DNA of 45,299 nucleotides from Methanobrevibacter sp. (lineage in GTDB: Archaea; Methanobacteriota; Methanobacteria; Methanobacteriales; Methanobacteriaceae), in NCBI RefSeq assembly GCF_017410345.1, contig NZ_JAFQQZ010000051.1, forward strand, positions 1 through 45,299, given 5' to 3'. The number at the start of each line of letters is the position of its first letter. Position 1 is the first letter of the stretch. Below are positions 8,768-17,238 of this stretch, one piece after another. The translations under genes were made by a program, and so were the position numbers. Under the pieces are notes generated by a model that was not told the DNA's origin, did no database searches, and saw nothing but the letters and a program-made list of their open reading frames with translations.

Positions 8768-8993
8768 TTTTTAGCTCCTTATCTTTTTGGATTTTTATAG
8801 AAATATCATTTACTTAATAATCATACTTATATTTTCTTTAGATTCTTTATATACTTTTGTTTATATTTTGGTATTCAAAAATTTTTTAAAAAAAGTCATA
8901 GTGGATAAGTTAATTAAATTAAAATAAGTAAAATAAAAAAAAGTAAAGTTAAGAGTATTCGCTCTCAACCAGTGAAAAGAGTTTTGGTCAAGG

Positions 8994-9014
8994 TTTTTGA
9001 CCGAAGGTCAAAAA
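8994..9014 (-). terminator. Perfect 9-bp hairpin after the class V aminotransferase
   Basis: TTTTTGACC (8994-9002), loop GAA, GGTCAAAAA (9006-9014). It starts 8 nt past the stop codon on the minus strand and is followed there by TTGACCAAAACTCTTTT and a further T-rich tract. The layout matches the hairpins after mptE and the cation efflux gene. Confidence 0.6.
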
Positions 9015-9022
9015 GCTTGGGC

Positions 9023-10165
9023 TTAGATGTAATGGTCAGCAAGAGCTGCAACACCTGCACCTGCATCTTCGACTAATCCTAATCCTTTCAAGGTTAATCC
9101 TAATGCGGTGAAAGTGATAGCCAATTCCTTGTAGCTGATTACACCCATATGTCCAATTCTAATAATGTTTCCTTTAAGGTGGTCTTGTCCACCAGCTAAT
9201 TGAACAAAGTATTTGTCTAGCATGGTTCCTCTGATTTGGGCATCAGTTGCTCCTTCAGGCATTTTCACTGCAGTTACAGTTGCAGATGAAACTGCTTCAT
9301 CAGGGAAGAGTTCAAGGCCTAATGCTTTGACTGCGTCTCTGGTTGCAGCTGCTGCTTGGTGGTGTCTTGCCACTCTGTTTTCAAGTCCTTCTTCCTGAAC
9401 GATTTCAAGAGCTTCCTTCAATGCGTAAATCAATGAGACTGATGGAGTGTAAGGAGTTTGAGCAGGGTCCTTATTACCGTTTGCTCTGTATTTAGGCATG
9501 TTCAAGTAGTAGTTGTTGTCTTCAACCTTTTCACATGCTGCCCATGCGTCATCGTTAAAGGTAATTGCTGCAAGGCCTGGTGGTGCAGCGAGACATTTTT
9601 GAGATCCGGTTACACATGCGTCAATATGGAACTTGTCCACATCAACATAGTCTCCACCTAAGGAGGATACGGTGTCTACAATGAATAATGCATCGTAGTT
9701 TTTCATTACTTCTCCCACTTCCTGAATAGGTGCAGCCACACCGGTGGAAGTTTCGTTGTGGATCATGGTTACAGCTTTGATGTCTTCATTTGCTTCCAAT
9801 GCTTCTTCCACGAGGTCTGGAGTTACAGCAGTTCCCCATTCGACGTTTAAAGGTATGGATTCAATTCCATGCATTTTGGAAATGTCTGCGAACCTTTCTC
9901 CGAATTTTCCACCTACAATGTTTAATATTTTATCTCCTCTGTTTACAAGGTTGGATACTGCAGCTTCCATTGCAGAAGTTCCGGAACCTGTAAGGATGTA
10001 AGAATCATTTTGGGTTTGGAAAGTCTTTGACATCAATTGAGTGGTTTCAGTGTAAATTTCTCCGAATTCGTCTCCTCTGTGGTTTACAACAGCTTTTCCC
10101 ATTGCTTGCAATACTCTTGGGTCAGCGGTTGTTGGACCTGGGAGCATTAATAATATTTCGTTCAT
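9023..10165 (-). CDS. Class V (serine-pyruvate/alanine-glyoxylate type) aminotransferase
   Basis: The 380-residue PLP enzyme starts MNEILLMLPGPTTADPRVLQAM, typical of the serine-glyoxylate/alanine-glyoxylate aminotransferase family. The PLP lysine is in TGSQKCLAAPPGL, and SGTSAMEAA is the phosphate-binding turn. In methanogens a related broad-specificity class V enzyme has been linked to phosphoserine formation and aspartate/alanine transamination, so a role in serine or central amino-donor metabolism is likely, but the substrate is not decided by sequence. A strong GGAGGAAA ribosome site precedes ATG, and a TATA box is visible upstream. It is monocistronic, closed by the hairpin at 8994-9014. 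Confidence 0.85.
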   Translation of the reverse strand: MNEILLMLPGPTTADPRVLQAMGKAVVNHRGDEFGEIYTETTQLMSKTFQTQNDSYILTGSGTSAMEAAVSNLVNRGDKILNIVGGKFGERFADISKMHGIESIPLNVEWGTAVTPDLVEEALEANEDIKAVTMIHNETSTGVAAPIQEVGEVMKNYDALFIVDTVSSLGGDYVDVDKFHIDACVTGSQKCLAAPPGLAAITFNDDAWAACEKVEDNNYYLNMPKYRANGNKDPAQTPYTPSVSLIYALKEALEIVQEEGLENRVARHHQAAAATRDAVKALGLELFPDEAVSSATVTAVKMPEGATDAQIRGTMLDKYFVQLAGGQDHLKGNIIRIGHMGVISYKELAITFTALGLTLKGLGLVEDAGAGVAALADHYI

Positions 10166-10246
10166 TTGGTTTCCTCCGATATATAATAAGAATTATATGC
10201 TTGATGAATAATTTAATTTTTATAATGTTAATTGATTAAATATTAA

Positions 10247-10264
10247 AATTGTTTATATATTTAA
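10247..10264 (-). promoter_or_regulatory. TATA-box promoter of the class V aminotransferase
   Basis: On the minus strand AAATATATAAAC sits about 85 nt upstream of the start codon, the only clear TATA match in the gap. Transcription would begin near 10225, giving a leader of about 60 nt. Confidence 0.4.
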
Positions 10265-10418
10265 TTTAAATTTATTAAATAATTCAAGCTATATATAAAT
10301 TATTCCTTTTATATTTATTAAATATTTTGTCGGCAATTCGTTTTCTTTATTGGCTTAAGTTTTCACGGGGCAATTTTTATAAGTGACTTTATAAAGAATA
10401 ATAATAGAGGTTTTTCTT

Positions 10419-11492
10419 ATGAGCTTTAGAACACGAAGAGTGATTATGTCCACTCCATTTATGATGTTATATGAATTCTTTCTTATGAAATATCTCTTTT
10501 TGTTGTTTGGCGGCTTGGAGGACATATATTTGCTTTTGTTGACTGTTCTCTTTGCCATATTGAAGATAGTTCCTATGTTATTTGAAGAGAGGAAATCAAG
10601 AAGGATAACACGATTCCTAGATCACATATCTGCATTTTGGATTTTTATGTCCCTATTCACATTCTTTGACTTGCTTTTGATTTACGCTATTGGGGCTTAT
10701 ATCGAACTCCCAATCTATATTATAGTTCTCTTGCTTATGATTGTTCCTTTAATCACAATTTATAGCTATTGTCATGCTCATAAGATTATTGTTCATGAGA
10801 AAATCATAGAATTGGATAATATCAATCAGGATATGAATATTGCCCATCTTTCAGACGTTCATTTCGGTTCCATCAGACATAAGGAAATCATCAATGACAT
10901 TAGGGATAAGATTAATCAGATTCCTTGTGATTTGGCCATAATTTCCGGAGATTTGGCAGATGGGTCTTGTGTGGTTGAAGAAGATGATTTTCTGGCATTT
11001 AGGGATGTTAATGTGCCTATCATTTTTACATCAGGAAATCATGATTACTATCCTGGGATTGAAAATGTTCATAAGGCTTGCAGGAAGGCAGGAATTATTG
11101 TTTTGGATAATGAAGGAATGGAATTCAAGGACTTGAACATTTTTGGAATTCCATTCAGTTTTGATAATGTTGATTTGGTTGGTGCAGATGAATTGAAATC
11201 ATTCATCAAGGAAGATAAGGTAAATATAATCAATTTTCATGTCCCTCGAAATTGGGAGGAGTTTTCAAGATTGGGCTTTGACATTCAATTGTCTGGCCAT
11301 ACCCATGGAGGACAGTTTTATCCGGTCACTTGGATAGGAAATCTTCTTTTCTATAATATGGGACTTTTTAAAAATAGAATAGGGGAGAAAGAGAGATATT
11401 TGCATGTAACAACTGGTGTAGGTTCAATGGATTACCCATTCAGATGGGGTACTGACAGTGAACTTGTTCTATTGAAGTTGAGAAAGAAATAG
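10419..11492 (+). CDS. Membrane-anchored calcineurin-like metallophosphoesterase
   Basis: The 357-residue protein has three to four hydrophobic segments in residues 1-120, then a calcineurin-type metallophosphoesterase domain. The metal-binding motifs appear in order: SDVHFGS (Asp146, His148), SGDLADG, GNHDYY, a lone His in INFHVPR, and SGHTHGGQF near the C terminus. This is the YkuE/YaeI-like group of membrane-associated phosphoesterases, some of which act on lipid or nucleotide phosphoesters. The substrate is unknown. GAGG lies upstream of ATG. The Fe-S aldo/keto reductase gene follows after 16 nt, so the two probably form a transcription unit. Confidence 0.85.
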   Translation: MSFRTRRVIMSTPFMMLYEFFLMKYLFLLFGGLEDIYLLLLTVLFAILKIVPMLFEERKSRRITRFLDHISAFWIFMSLFTFFDLLLIYAIGAYIELPIYIIVLLLMIVPLITIYSYCHAHKIIVHEKIIELDNINQDMNIAHLSDVHFGSIRHKEIINDIRDKINQIPCDLAIISGDLADGSCVVEEDDFLAFRDVNVPIIFTSGNHDYYPGIENVHKACRKAGIIVLDNEGMEFKDLNIFGIPFSFDNVDLVGADELKSFIKEDKVNIINFHVPRNWEEFSRLGFDIQLSGHTHGGQFYPVTWIGNLLFYNMGLFKNRIGEKERYLHVTTGVGSMDYPFRWGTDSELVLLKLRKK

Positions 11493-11508
11493 GATTATTG
11501 GTGCTTGT

Positions 11509-12774
11509 ATGGTAAAAAGAACAGTTAAAAAGAATGGGGATGAGATATTTCCACTTGGTATCGGAGCTATGCGCCTTCCCACTAAAAACAATTCAATTGA
11601 TAGGGAAAAGGCTCAGGAATTTATTCTATACGCAATTGACAATGGGGTGAATTACATTGATACCGCTTATGCCTATCATGCTGGAGAAAGTGAATCATTT
11701 TTAGGGGAAATCTTGAGTTTAACAGATTCAAATGGAGTCAAATACAGGGATAAGGTTAAATTGTCCACAAAATCACCTTCTTGGATGGTAAGGTCCAGAG
11801 AGGATTTCGATGCATTTCTAAATGAACAGTTAAGAAGACTTCAAACAGATTGTATTGATTATTATTACCTTCATAGCATTGATTTAAGCACACTTGGAAG
11901 ACTTAAGAAATTAGGGGCTTATGAATTTTTAGAGAAAGCAAGATCAGAGGGTAAAATCAGGAATATTGGATTTTCATATCATGGGGCTCCTAATGAGTTC
12001 AATGATGTGATTGATGATTTCAATTGGGATATGGCCCTTGTTCAGTATAATTATGTTGATGTCAATGCACAGGCAGGGATTAGAGGAATCAGACATGCGT
12101 ATGAAAATGATGTGGCAATATTCATCATGGAACCTTTAAAGGGGGGACTTCTTGCTGGAGAGATACCTGAAGCTGTTGATGATCTCTTTAAAGGTGTTGA
12201 TTCCAATAAGTCTTCAGTTGATTGGGCCTTAAGTTGGGTCTTGAATCAAAAGGAAATCACTTGTGTGTTGTCTGGAATGGGCTCATTAGATCAAATAAAG
12301 GAAAACATATCCATTGCAGAAAGAGTTGAAGTTGATTCATTAAGTGATGATGAGTTGGATGTATTGGATAAGGCCCAGGCCATCTTTGATTCCATGATGA
12401 AGATTAACTGCACTGGCTGCGGCTACTGTCTGCCTTGCCCTAAAGGAGTGAACATTCCAGATTGCTTTAATGTCTACAATGAAAAGTATCTGTTCAATAA
12501 GAAGGCATTTGGTATAATTCCACATGCCATGGTCAATTATTACATGGTTGTGGGAGGAATAACCAATAAGCAATCAAGTGCGGGGCTTTGCAATCATTGT
12601 GGAAGGTGCAAGCGATTATGTCCGCAGTCCCTTGACATTCCAAATGAGTTGGATAGGGTAAAGTCAGAATTTGAACTCATCGGATTCAATTATCACATCA
12701 AGTTCATTAGAAACATTGCAATGCCTTCAATAAACAAGATTTCCAAAGTGTTTGATTTCTTTAAGCATTTTTAA
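11509..12774 (+). CDS. Aldo/keto reductase with C-terminal Fe-S domain
   Basis: The 421-residue protein has an aldo/keto reductase barrel (residues 1-290; GIGAMRLP, DTAYAYHAGESESFLG, YYYLHSID, GFSYHG). Its C-terminal ferredoxin-like domain has CTGCGYCLPCP and CNHCGRCKRLCP clusters, each able to bind a [4Fe-4S] centre. This type is common in strict anaerobes and is annotated as a predicted oxidoreductase; the clusters suggest electron exchange with ferredoxin instead of, or besides, NADPH. The canonical barrel Asp and Tyr are visible (IDTAYAY). The physiological substrate is unknown. It follows the metallophosphoesterase gene closely; GGTG precedes ATG by about six nt. Confidence 0.9.
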   Translation: MVKRTVKKNGDEIFPLGIGAMRLPTKNNSIDREKAQEFILYAIDNGVNYIDTAYAYHAGESESFLGEILSLTDSNGVKYRDKVKLSTKSPSWMVRSREDFDAFLNEQLRRLQTDCIDYYYLHSIDLSTLGRLKKLGAYEFLEKARSEGKIRNIGFSYHGAPNEFNDVIDDFNWDMALVQYNYVDVNAQAGIRGIRHAYENDVAIFIMEPLKGGLLAGEIPEAVDDLFKGVDSNKSSVDWALSWVLNQKEITCVLSGMGSLDQIKENISIAERVEVDSLSDDELDVLDKAQAIFDSMMKINCTGCGYCLPCPKGVNIPDCFNVYNEKYLFNKKAFGIIPHAMVNYYMVVGGITNKQSSAGLCNHCGRCKRLCPQSLDIPNELDRVKSEFELIGFNYHIKFIRNIAMPSINKISKVFDFFKHF

Positions 12775-12895
12775 CAATATTATTGCATTATCTAAAATTA
12801 TTTGGCATTTATAATTATTAAAAATTATTTTAAGAATTTATAAGTATTATTAAAAACAGAATATAATTCAAGAAGAAAATTAATGAGGGTTCTCT

Positions 12896-13684
12896 ATGAA
12901 AAACATTTTAATATCCAATGATGATGGTGTTCTTGGACCGGGCATTTTAGCTACCAAACAGGCACTGGAGGGCTTTGCCAACGTTACTGTTGTGGCTCCT
13001 CAGGAGAATAACAGTGCCGTAGGACGTAAGGTCAACATTATGAAGCATATGTATCTGGATGAATATGAATTGGCTGATGGAAGCATGGCCTATGGATTGT
13101 CTGGAACTCCTGCGGATTCCGTCAATGTAGGTATTAATTATGTTTGTGATGAGAAGCCCGATCTTGTTGTAACCGGAATCAATCCTGGAATCAATATCAG
13201 CAGACTGCAGATTACAACCTCTGGAACCGTTTGTGCAGCAGTGGAGGCTGTTGGATTGGGAGTTCCTGCCATTGCATGCTCTCTATTTTTGGATGATGAT
13301 TGCTTCAAGCAGGATGAGGAAGGGAATTGGTATGTTGATACTGATTACAGCTTTGCTCAAGAGATTCTTGCCAAAGTGGTTAAAAAAGTCTTGGATGAAG
13401 GTCTTCCAGAGGGAGTTGACTTATTCAATTTGAACATTCCATCCAAGCCGTTGTCTGACCGGATTAAGGTAACCACTCTTGCAGATAGGATGTTGGACTT
13501 TAATATTCTGGAGAGAGTTGACGATGATGGCAATGATACAGTCATGAATGTTCCTCAATTGGTTGAGGATTATGAAGAGGGAACAGACGGATATTGTGTG
13601 CTCGTTGAAAGAAGGCCTAGCTTGACTCCTTTAAGTCTTGATTATGGTGGCAGAATTACCGGATTGGATAATTGGGAGTTTTAA
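12896..13684 (+). CDS. surE: 5'-nucleotidase SurE
   Basis: The 262-residue protein carries the SurE signature: ILISNDDGVLGPGI at the N terminus (metal-binding Asp-Asp), VVAPQENNSAVGRKV, LSGTPADSVNVGI, and PDLVVTGINPGINI. SurE is a metal-dependent survival protein that removes phosphate from nucleoside 5'-monophosphates. The length is normal. GAGGGTT lies upstream of ATG, and a TATA-like TTTATAAG about 60 nt upstream suggests a separate promoter. mptE follows after 83 nt on the same strand. Confidence 0.92.
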   Translation: MKNILISNDDGVLGPGILATKQALEGFANVTVVAPQENNSAVGRKVNIMKHMYLDEYELADGSMAYGLSGTPADSVNVGINYVCDEKPDLVVTGINPGINISRLQITTSGTVCAAVEAVGLGVPAIACSLFLDDDCFKQDEEGNWYVDTDYSFAQEILAKVVKKVLDEGLPEGVDLFNLNIPSKPLSDRIKVTTLADRMLDFNILERVDDDGNDTVMNVPQLVEDYEEGTDGYCVLVERRPSLTPLSLDYGGRITGLDNWEF

Positions 13685-13767
13685 TTATTAAACTTTTTTT
13701 TTTTATGAATGATAAAAATATTAAAAATAGAAGATTATATTTACTCAATTTATTAAAGGTGTGAAAA

Positions 13768-14505
13768 ATGGATTTTGATGAATGGGAAGGATGGTATGAG
13801 GAAATCTTGGAAACTCTTGGATTTTCAAGGGAAGGAGATGAAAAGACCGCTGTCTTATTGGACAAGATTCTTGAGGAACATGGTTTCTTAACCCTTGAAG
13901 ACCTCTATAATGAAACTGTTCATAAAAAGAATGATACCACTAAGTTCATTGTTTTTGGTGCAGGTCCTTCAATTAAGAAGCATATTGAAGAGATAAAGAC
14001 TTATGATTTGGAGGAGTATATTCTCGTATCCTCAGATGGTGCAACCACTGCACTTCTGGAAGAGGATGTAGTGCCTGATATCGTTGCTACCGATTTGGAT
14101 GGCACACTTTCCGATTTATTAGTCGCAAATGATAAAGGGTCCTACTTTGTCATTCATGCCCATGGTAACAATGAGGAAGTCATTGAGAAATGGACAACAA
14201 GCTTCAATAAAATATTGGGAACCACCCAATCAAAACCAATAGGTCACTTGTATAACTTTGGCGGTTTTACCGATGGTGACAGGGCCATGTATTTGGCGGT
14301 GGCATTGGGCTGCAAGGAAATGGTTCTTGCAGGAATGGACTTTGGAACAATCGTCACCAGATATTCAAGGCCTAACATCGAAGGGGAAACAGGTCCTGCA
14401 GATGAGATCAAAACCAAAAAGCTTATCTTTGCGGAAAGATTGCTTAATTGGATAAAGGAAAACACTGATGTGAAAGTGATTAATCTGGTTGATGAGGTCA
14501 AATAA
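13768..14505 (+). CDS. mptE: 6-hydroxymethyl-7,8-dihydropterin pyrophosphokinase MptE
   Basis: A 245-residue DUF115-family protein. FIVFGAGPSIKKHIEEI, VSSDGATTALLEEDVVPDIVATDLDG and NFGGFTDGDRAMYLAVALGC are the family blocks; the Asp-rich TDLDGT would bind Mg2+ and the diphosphate. In methanogens the archaeal MptE transfers diphosphate from ATP to 6-hydroxymethyl-dihydropterin in tetrahydromethanopterin synthesis. The ribosome site AAAGGTGTG lies just before ATG. A perfect hairpin with a T tract follows the stop at once. Confidence 0.88.
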   Translation: MDFDEWEGWYEEILETLGFSREGDEKTAVLLDKILEEHGFLTLEDLYNETVHKKNDTTKFIVFGAGPSIKKHIEEIKTYDLEEYILVSSDGATTALLEEDVVPDIVATDLDGTLSDLLVANDKGSYFVIHAHGNNEEVIEKWTTSFNKILGTTQSKPIGHLYNFGGFTDGDRAMYLAVALGCKEMVLAGMDFGTIVTRYSRPNIEGETGPADEIKTKKLIFAERLLNWIKENTDVKVINLVDEVK

Positions 14506-14507
14506 TC

Positions 14508-14545
14508 CAAACTTTTAAAAAAAAGTTTGATCAAAATCTTTTTTC
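14508..14545 (+). terminator. Hairpin terminator after mptE
   Basis: CAAACTTTT (14508-14516), loop AAAA, AAAAGTTTG (14521-14529), then ATCAAAATCTTTTTTC. A perfect 9-bp stem plus U-rich tail directly after the stop. The same sequence recurs almost unchanged at 33629-33665. Confidence 0.65.
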
Positions 14546-14640
14546 ACTTTCCTTTCTTCTTATTTTTTCTTATTTTATTTTTTATAATTTCATTGAATTT
14601 TTTCTTAAATTCCTATACAATTTTTAAAATAAAGAACTTT

Positions 14641-14650
14641 TTTATATAAG
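14641..14650 (+). promoter_or_regulatory. TATA box implying a leaderless cdc6 mRNA
   Basis: TTTATATAAG lies about 25 nt before the ATG at 14670, which puts the expected transcription start on or next to the start codon. No ribosome site is visible before the ATG, unlike most genes here. Confidence 0.5.
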
Positions 14651-14669
14651 TTAACATATAATAAACTAT

Positions 14670-15788
14670 ATGGCAATAGAAGATATTTTAATGGGTGATG
14701 AAACACTATTCAATAACATAAATGCATTTAATCCTGATTATATGCCGGATAACTTTAATTTTAGGGATAGCCAAATGGAAGGAATGGCTATGTGCATCAG
14801 ACCGGCCATTCAAGGGGGACGTCCTACCAATTCAGTCATTATGGGATCATGTGCTACAGGAAAGACAACAGCACTTAAAAAGGTTTTTGAATTGGTGGAA
14901 AACACTACTGACAAGGTTGTTTGCTGTTACATCAACTGTCAATTACACACAACTCGTTTTGGAATCTTTTCTCAAATTCATAAAAAGATATTCGGTCATC
15001 AGCCTCCAGAGACTGGAGTTCCATTTTCAAGGGTATATGAAAAGGTCATGAAATATCTTTCAGACCAAAACAAGGCATTGATCGTTGCTTTTGATGATGT
15101 CAATTACTTGTTCCAAACCCAGCATGCAAATAAGATATTCTATGATATCCTAAGGGCTTATGAAGAGTTTGAAGGAGTAAGAACAGGGATTTTTGCAATC
15201 CTTTCAGATTTGGAATTCAGATATGCCCTTGACAAGAATGTGAATACAGTATTCATTCCTCAAGACATCACATTCCAGCCTTACACATATTCTGAAATAT
15301 TCAGCATTCTTAAAGATAGGGCCAATGCAGGATTTTTCCCAGGAGTGATTTCAGACGAAGTCATTGAGGAAATTTCCAATCATGCCATTGAACTTGGAGA
15401 CTTGAGGGTAGGAATTGACCTTCTCAGGGTCTGCGGTAATATTGCAGAAGCCAATGCTTCAAGAACAATCACTTTGGAACATGTGGAAGAGGCAGTATCC
15501 AAGCAAGGATCAGTTAACTTAAGGGAAACCATCAATTCCTTGAATGACATTGAAAGGGCGCTTCTCAGAGCGGTTGTTGAAAGTGATGAGATATTGACTG
15601 CCGGGGACTTGTCCAAGCGATTCAAGGAAGAGGTCGGATTGAGTTATGCCACTTTCAATAGAACACTTGAAAAACTTGAATTCCTAAGACTGGTGGATAC
15701 CAAGTTCACTGGAAAAGGAGTTAAGGGAAATTCAAGGGAAATCATTTTAAGATTTGATCCAGAGGATATTAAACGTTGTAACCTCTAA
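14670..15788 (+). CDS. cdc6: Orc1/Cdc6 replication initiator
   Basis: A 372-residue AAA+ protein of the archaeal Orc1/Cdc6 family. Walker A is GSCATGKTT, Walker B is ALIVAFDDV, and sensor 1 is in GIFAILSD. The C-terminal third (LNDIERALLRAVVES... SYATFNRTLEKLEFLRLVD) is a winged helix for origin DNA. Archaeal Orc1/Cdc6 binds ORB repeats, opens the origin and loads MCM. Origins often sit beside the gene, but I see no cluster of ORB-like repeats in the flanks. Only one sequence near the ORB core (TACACTTGAAA, near 16452) lies within 1 kb. This may therefore be the non-origin-linked copy. The mRNA looks leaderless. Confidence 0.9.
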   Translation: MAIEDILMGDETLFNNINAFNPDYMPDNFNFRDSQMEGMAMCIRPAIQGGRPTNSVIMGSCATGKTTALKKVFELVENTTDKVVCCYINCQLHTTRFGIFSQIHKKIFGHQPPETGVPFSRVYEKVMKYLSDQNKALIVAFDDVNYLFQTQHANKIFYDILRAYEEFEGVRTGIFAILSDLEFRYALDKNVNTVFIPQDITFQPYTYSEIFSILKDRANAGFFPGVISDEVIEEISNHAIELGDLRVGIDLLRVCGNIAEANASRTITLEHVEEAVSKQGSVNLRETINSLNDIERALLRAVVESDEILTAGDLSKRFKEEVGLSYATFNRTLEKLEFLRLVDTKFTGKGVKGNSREIILRFDPEDIKRCNL

Positions 15789-15881
15789 GTTTAATATTCC
15801 TTTTTTAACTTTTTTTTAACTTTTTTAATCTATTTTTATTATTTTCATATTTTTTAAAAGCTATTTCTAAAAAATATAAAG

Positions 15882-16349
15882 TTATAAATCTAAAATGGCT
15901 CTAAGCTTAAAGACACCATCATCTTCTTTTACACACATCTTATGAAAAGTGATGGCCTTGACTTCAGATTTTGGAGTATGAATGTTCCAATCTATTTCCT
16001 CACCACGAGCAAAACAAGTTAATTTATAATTTTCCAAATTGGAAGATTCATCATCTATTTTTTCAATATTTACTTTAAAATCAGAGAAGAACAAAAATTC
16101 TGTATCTTGCAGAAACAGAAGTTCCTCTAAATAATCATATAAGAGAGAAACCAAATCCTCTGAAACTATTTCAAACTCTCTATGCTCTTCTTTTTTCACA
16201 TTCTCAATATCAGTTATGACATTAAACATAGCGAGCCCCGCATTTTCATATGCCTCTTCCAAAGACTTGCCGTAAGCATGAAATCCAATGTCTGCGGTAA
16301 CATCAAAATAATCATATTTATTTAATGCTGGTTCATCGTTAAGTTCCAT
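15882..16349 (-). CDS. Archease (RtcB-activating protein)
   Basis: The 155-residue product has the archease layout: FDVTADIGFHAYGKSLEEAYENAGLAMFNVITD at the N terminus and VKAITFHKMCVKEDD...RAILDL at the end. Archease helps RtcB turn over by promoting its guanylylation, and it has a metal site formed by the conserved Asp residues. The usual DHTAD motif is DVTAD here, so the His is replaced. I take ATG 16349, with GAGAGGC upstream; the longer frame to 16436 adds an unsupported N terminus. A TATA box (TTTATATAAG on the minus strand) lies at 16385-16396. rtcB lies 0.9 kb away on the other strand. Confidence 0.88.
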   Translation of the reverse strand: MELNDEPALNKYDYFDVTADIGFHAYGKSLEEAYENAGLAMFNVITDIENVKKEEHREFEIVSEDLVSLLYDYLEELLFLQDTEFLFFSDFKVNIEKIDDESSNLENYKLTCFARGEEIDWNIHTPKSEVKAITFHKMCVKEDDGVFKLRAILDL

Positions 16350-16384
16350 AATATGCCTCTCTTTTATTAAATATTTAATTTTAA

Positions 16385-16396
16385 TCTTATATAAAT
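16385..16396 (-). promoter_or_regulatory. TATA box of archease gene
   Basis: On the minus strand AATTTATATAAG lies about 40 nt upstream of the archease start, leaving a leader of roughly 15-20 nt that contains the ribosome site. Confidence 0.5.
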
Positions 16397-16490
16397 TACT
16401 TGAAAAACAAGTTTGGAAAATAGTGGCTGCACTCAAGATAAATACACTTGAAATCCAACCCCATTAGTTTTCAAATGCTCTCTTTCTCTT

Positions 16491-16502
16491 TTTTTATATA
16501 TG
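16491..16502 (+). promoter_or_regulatory. TATA box of the small membrane protein gene
   Basis: TTTTTATATATG lies about 75 nt before ATG 16574. With a start about 25 nt downstream, the leader would be about 45 nt and include the perfect AGGTGA ribosome site. Confidence 0.45.
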
Positions 16503-16573
16503 TTTTTCAACTTACTAATAGTACAGAGAGAAAATTTATATGAAATTTTAAATTAAAAAATGAGGTGAAAAAA

Positions 16574-16762
16574 ATGATAAATCGTACTAACACTACTTGT
16601 GACTTAAGAAGAAAAACCAGCATTGCGGATCCTATGACTTTCCGTAACCTTAGAATAGACTTTAAAGATTGCATGGTAATATTTGTAGTTCTTACAGTAT
16701 TGCTTTTATCTATTTTAGCTGTTAGCGCAGCTCCAAGCCCAGACATGTTGGCTTGGGTATAA
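16574..16762 (+). CDS. Small single-pass membrane or secreted protein (62 aa)
   Basis: I do not recognise a family. The product is 62 residues: a basic polar N terminus (NRTNTTCDLRRKTS...), one hydrophobic segment (about residues 35-53, VIFVVLTVLLLSILAVSAA), and a short exterior tail PSPDMLAWV. VSAA-PS could be a signal peptidase site, which would release only an eight-residue peptide. A perfect TGAGGTGA ribosome site precedes ATG 16574, and a TATA box and a 3' hairpin frame the gene, so it is probably real. The in-frame GTG at 16565 is part of the ribosome site. It lies between archease and rtcB but has no obvious link to RNA repair. Confidence 0.65.
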   Translation: MINRTNTTCDLRRKTSIADPMTFRNLRIDFKDCMVIFVVLTVLLLSILAVSAAPSPDMLAWV

Positions 16763-16763
16763 T

Positions 16764-16792
16764 TAAACAATAAAAACCAAACCCATTGTTTA
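16764..16792 (+). terminator. Hairpin after the 62-aa gene
   Basis: TAAACAAT (16764-16771) and ATTGTTTA (16785-16792) form a perfect 8-bp stem with a 13-nt loop two nt after the stop. There is no strong T run after it, so it may be a stability element, or part of the larger structure next to it. Confidence 0.4.
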
Positions 16793-16920
16793 TTAAAGGA
16801 TGTAACCATATAGGATAAAAAAATGCTAAAGATTTATGAATATTATCGTGCAATTTCTTAAAAGAAACATCTCATAAATATTTAGATTTTTATAAATTAC
16901 ATTTTGTTTACATCCTTTAA
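16793..16920. repeat. Nested palindromic element, possible structured RNA or MITE-like
   Basis: Three nested inverted repeats: 13-bp perfect outer arms TTAAAGGATGTAA (16793-16805) and TTACATCCTTTAA (16908-16920); 14-nt middle arms CTAAAGATTTATGA (16826-16839) and TCATAAATATTTAG (16872-16885) with one mismatch; and an inner TTTCTTAAAAGAAA (16854-16867). The whole could fold as one long stem on either strand. It has no coding frame and shows no target-site duplication that I can see. Confidence 0.5.
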
Positions 16921-17238
16921 GCAATGTGTTTATGGATTCAGATTATCGTTCATTTAATTTTTATTTTATCATTTTTTAAACACTGAAAACTCAATAACCA
17001 TCATTCACTCCTTTACACCATACATCAATTTTTACTTTTTTTAGGCATTGAATTATATAAATTCTTTTTTTAACATATGGGGACATTCATTTTTCCAGAT
17101 TTGTTAGTTTCAATTTCAACAATTAATTTTAAATGTTTAATAGAACATAACTATAATATTATATTAAAACATATGAATTGAAACTTACAATTTTTTATAA
17201 AACTAAATATATTCATTTTTAATTAATCAGTGGTAATT
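16921..17238. promoter_or_regulatory. rtcB leader and promoter region
   Basis: This is the rtcB upstream region, with no gene. AATTATATAAATTC at 17051-17064 is a TATA candidate and would leave a leader of about 150 nt. Within it AGTTTCAATT (17106-17115) and AATTGAAACT (17176-17185) are perfect 10-nt inverted arms 60 nt apart, which could fold in the mRNA. Confidence 0.35.

Noticed and set aside
16437-17238. Replication origin near cdc6
   Set aside because: Only one ORB-like core (TACACTTGAAA) was found; an archaeal origin would show several copies.
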